Positions 60,601 to 64,000 of a stretch of DNA of 64,000 nucleotides are shown here, piece by piece. The position numbers and the translations under genes are program-made. The notes beneath the pieces were generated by a model that was not told the origin of the DNA, ran no database searches, and saw only the letters and a list, made by a program, of their open reading frames with translations. This DNA is from Siphlonurus alternatus (Eukaryota > Arthropoda > Insecta > Ephemeroptera > Siphlonuridae), in the NCBI GenBank assembly GCA_949825025.1, contig OX463781.1, forward strand, positions 25,373,047-25,437,046, in the 5' to 3' direction. How positions within the stretch are numbered: the stretch's first letter is position 1; every line of letters starts with the position of its first letter.

Positions 60601-61057
60601 AAATTGAAGCCCAAATTTTTACTACTAATTTAAAGTATGCTCTCATCTGTAAAAAATATTTGTTATGGAACAAAAAATAATAATTAAAACAAAAACATAA
60701 TATTTTTAAAAAAATCTACTAGTGTTTGCTTATCCAATACAAAAAATAATACTATATAAATCTTATTTCAGAAGTTGGTTTAAACTTCATTTTACATCAA
60801 CACAACCAAATGCAACATTGCTGCGGTTTAAAATTCAAGGCCTCATAAGTTGCAATTTACAGTATGGCTCATAAATATAATGTAAGCAGGTATGAAACCC
60901 AACCATATTGCAAAACCAACATTGTCTTCAGCATTGCCATTTATGCAGAACTGTGACTGTGCCCAAATGCAAACTGGACAGAATTTTTCACAACAGAAAT
61001 GTTTTTATATTTTCCTTGGGATTGAAAACGTTATTATATTTGTAATTCAGAAGGTGG
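60601..61057. other. Non-coding stretch, nothing recognised
   Basis: AT-rich sequence between two palindromic elements. A 69-codon frame at 60892-61101 has no recognisable similarity. Confidence 0.35.
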
Positions 61058-61379
61058 AATGGAGTATCAACCTCAAAATTTTTTATAGCAGAAATGGATA
61101 GAGGATGAAAAGTTATGTTACTCTGATTTTTTTCAGATTTTTTAGGGACTGGGAAGTATTGCTAAAAAGTTTTGGCGAGGTCGGGTTCGAATCCACGTCC
61201 CTTTTGGGTCCTATATTTTATTAAGAGAGGCGGCAAGAGGCGGCATTTTTTCCGTACTTTCAATAATTTTTAAAAAATAGTTGCCGGGCTCTAAAAAATC
61301 CGAAAAAAAATCAGAGTAGCATAACTTTGCACCCTCTATCCATTTTTGCAATAAAAAAAATTGAGGTTGGTACTCCATT
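61058..61379. mobile_element. 322-bp palindromic element with AATGGAGTA ends
   Basis: AATGGAGTATCAACCTCAA at the left is complemented by TTGAGGTTGGTACTCCATT at the right. The arms share ATCAGAGTAGCATAA and CCCTCTATCCATTT with the 59328-59678 element. The loop contains GGCGAGGTCGGGTTCGAATC, a B-box-like sequence that may be a captured tRNA fragment. Confidence 0.75.
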
Positions 61380-63334
61380 GCATACAAAAACAAAATTTAA
61401 AGCTATTCACAAGGTTAGCCCATGTGGTACATACTGTATATTGCTGAAACTAGCATATAGTCAGTTGGAATTTCTTAAATAAATATAAGACTCTAGGTTA
61501 TTACAATTCAATTCAAAGCTTGAAGCACACCATTCCATCATGTGAAAAAAATTATAATGTTTGTCAGTATATTTTAAAATATAAGAGTTAAATCATCATA
61601 TTTTGGAGCATTAGTCTATTGAGCCATTTTTAATTTTCTTGCAGTTAGATTAATTAATTGTTTTAAAGATAGGTTTTGCAGTTTTTTTTTTTTTACTAGA
61701 TTGGAGCTGAATATTTTTTGTATCACTATAATTAAGAATTTCAAAAGAAGTATAATAATAAATTTAAATTGCTAGCACAATATACTTCACAAAGCCATAC
61801 CATATTATACTTTTTAAAAGTGCTTTCAGCTAGAAATAGGAAGGCTTTATTACTTATATTAGCTACAGTAGGCTGAAACAGTCTAACATGTCATCTTCTT
61901 CTTTAAAAATAATAATAATAATATGTTTTTCTTTTCCTAGTGATGGGAGGAGTAATTAAGAAGAAAAAAACTTTGTTTTATTTTCAGTTTTCATAAATAT
62001 TAGTTACTTTAATCAAAACATACATAGGTAAGAAAAAAATTCTTAAGTAATTTTTAATTTATTTTTGGTGACCACTTTTGAATTTCAAACTCATCACAAT
62101 TAATTATAATATTCAGTAACACTTTGATTTATAACATAATGGATTAATCTCATTTCAAAATTGTCAATTTATGGTCACTCCGATTCATCAAATGTTTTAC
62201 TGAATATAAAGCCATAATTAACAAATTTCCAAAGTTTAAGATTCACATGTTAAAAAAGCTGAATCAAGCATCTTTTCTTTTAATTAACTTTTTTCCCACT
62301 TAACCACTTTATTTATTTGCAAGCCTACTCGCACTTTTTTTTTCCGTTTGCTAACTATGTATACTGTGTAACAGTGATCTGCTTACTTATTATTATTTTT
62401 TTAAATGAGATGCACTTTTACTTTTCATATAATAAAATGTCATTATTTTTAATAATATTTCAGTTTTTTCTTTATTTTTTTATTTCTTGTCCTAGCCACT
62501 TTCAGAAGGACCTAGTCACTTAAAACACTTTTTAGAAACAACATGCTTGCTGGCTTACATTACCAACTAAGCATGTTAACAATCACGCTTGCAGTGACTC
62601 ACTGGCAACAATAGTCTGTCCAAGCTAAGATAATAATCTGAGCTGTGGAAAAAGTTGGGAAGAGGCAGGCGCGACTTTTTGCATTAACTATTTAAACTTT
62701 TTTTTTTCTGTTGTAGTGGTAAGATGAAAGAATTTAATTAATTAATTATTTATTAGGTAGAAAGAATAGGAAATAATAAGAATTATTCTTCATTTTCACT
62801 TTTTTTCTTTTCATTTTTAAATTTGCACCTTCTTCAAGAAACCTGTACCTGTAAATGTTAAAAGTTAAATTTTAAAATCAAAGTCAAATGTAGATTATTG
62901 GATTAACTGCTTCATAGAAGTGAGACTGTAAGCTGCAAAACAGAATCACTGCTGAATAAAGCCTATCAAGTGTTGCATAATAATAATGAAGTTGATGATC
63001 AAGAGCAATTTTGGCACTCTTAAGAAACTTGCATTTATAAGCAACAACATGCTCAGCCAATTTTTCAGTTAAATAGTCTAACATGTTGGAGGATTCTTGA
63101 AGGCATTAATATTAAAAAAAAAAAAAAAAAGGGGGGGGGGGGAAACATTTTTTTTTTTAACTATTATCAGTGGGGGAAAAAATATGTTGTAGAAGTATCT
63201 CCCGTTTAACACACAATCAAGAAACAATTACGGAATGAAAATTACTGTCTAGACGAAACTACAAGGAATCCTTCTCCATTCTCTTTGGACCTCTGTTATA
63301 CAGTTACAAACAAGAACTGTGAAATCATACCTGC
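61380..63334. other. Non-coding stretch; probably 3' region of the minus-strand gene at 63.3 kb
   Basis: AT-rich, with an (A)n(G)n junction at about 63115-63142. No coding similarity is recognised. Part may be 3' UTR of the following minus-strand gene. Confidence 0.35.
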
Positions 63335-63420
63335 CTACTCGCCAGCTGTGACTGGTCCTGCCATGGGGGTAGGGGATGATGAGAGCATGTTCATGCGACC
63401 CTGCTCTTTAACAATGGGGT
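63335..63420 (-). CDS. Last coding exon of an unidentified gene
   Basis: On the minus strand, after the acceptor TTACTTTTGTTTCAG, a frame encodes PIVKEQGRMNMLSSSPTPMA followed by GPVTAGE, then stop TAG (63335-63337). The other two frames close within about ten codons, and codon choice is balanced with many G/C third positions, unlike the surroundings. It enters with two bases of a split codon. A donor-like GCAG|GTATGA follows the stop by four bases and may be chance or a 3' UTR intron. I do not recognise the protein. The rest of the gene lies beyond the right edge. Confidence 0.45.
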
Positions 63421-63537
63421 CTGAAACAAAAGTAACAACATTTAGATCAATTCTATTGAAGTATCACATTAAACAAAATTCACATTTTATTTCTACTACA
63501 TATTTCACTTTCTCTTAAATTTATTTGAAAACACAAT

Positions 63538-63715
63538 GGGGGACATTCACAAAGCACTTTAACCCCCACTTTAGCCCCGATTTTTAACCCTGGTACTAAA
63601 CATGGTGCTAAACTATGAGCTTAACATGGTTAGCCCCTGGTTTAGTACCATGTTTAGCACCAGGGTTAAAAATCGGGGCTAAAGTGGGGGTTAAAGTGCT
63701 TTGTGAATGTCCCCC
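63538..63715. mobile_element. 178-bp palindromic miniature element, copy 2
   Basis: Same length and termini (GGGGGACATTCACAAAGC) as 1373-1550, also flanked by AAT on both sides. The two copies differ at only a few positions by eye (for example CCCACTTTAG versus CCCAATTTAG). It sits about 120 bp upstream of the minus-strand exon's acceptor, in its intron. Confidence 0.85.
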
Positions 63716-64000
63716 AATAAGACCAGTTCTGGAATAGAACGCTCATATTGATAGTGTTGCTGCAATTCTGACTAACTGTTTGTCGAGATTGTTAAAACTG
63801 ACTTTAGCAAATGATGCAAAGCTGTTAAAGTGACTAACAGCTTTTAACATTAACTAAAAAAGAAATCTGGTAATGCTGTACTTCACTGTAATATATAATA
63901 TATACCTAACAACAGGGTTGCCTTTCTTTTTTTCTTCTAAGCCACCAAGCGGTAAAAAAGCTGTTAGTTTGAGCAAATGCGATAAACACTGTCAGTCAGA
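63716..64000. other. Right edge, intron of the unidentified minus-strand gene
   Basis: No exon seen. It contains GACTAACAGCTTTTAACATT, also present as GACTAACAGCTTTTAATTTG near 47206, a sign of a dispersed repeat whose ends I cannot place. Confidence 0.3.

Overview
The window is nuclear DNA from an AT-rich animal genome, not a prokaryote. The evidence is GT..AG introns that keep reading frame between conserved exons, a TALE homeodomain of TGIF type, an animal NDUFS5-like complex I subunit, a TATDN1-type nuclease, 5S- and tRNA-derived SINEs, non-LTR retrotransposons, and many cut-and-paste DNA elements. It is most likely an invertebrate. I cannot name a phylum from the sequence alone.

Layout. 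Positions 1-8.5 kb hold transposable elements: hAT-like miniature elements, a palindromic 178-bp element, a 5S-derived SINE, a broken LINE and a 2.48-kb non-autonomous hAT element in a TA microsatellite. Positions 8.6-19.3 kb (+) hold five coding exons of TATDN1; its first exon was not found. Its introns are packed with insertions. These include a 3.2-kb foldback-like element that appears to split a tRNA-derived SINE, a 1.7-kb hAT element with an 8-bp target duplication, and two TTAA-type elements lying end to end next to a TTAA-family palindromic copy. Positions 20.9-22.7 kb (-) hold the last two exons of a TGIF homeobox gene, convergent with TATDN1. From 23 to 49 kb I recognise no certain gene. 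This stretch has a frameshifted LINE, a 1.14-kb near-perfect palindrome, further miniature elements, microsatellites and a few GC-rich islands. Positions 49.0-56.5 kb (-) hold NDUFS5 (two coding exons and a probable 5' noncoding exon). Its 6.4-kb intron carries a second, inverted copy of the 2.48-kb hAT element and a LINE interrupted by a miniature element. Positions 56.7-64 kb hold more palindromic elements and the last coding exon of an unidentified minus-strand gene.

The three recognised genes have unrelated housekeeping or regulatory roles (nucleic-acid hydrolysis, transcriptional repression, mitochondrial complex I), and nothing suggests that they work as a unit. The most distinctive content is the density and nesting of palindromic DNA elements. 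One TTAA-flanked, almost fully self-complementary family has about ten copies here, and several other palindromic families also end at TTAA. Many boundaries can be read directly from terminal repeats and target duplications. No CRISPR array, operon, intact transposase or complete rRNA/tRNA gene is visible.
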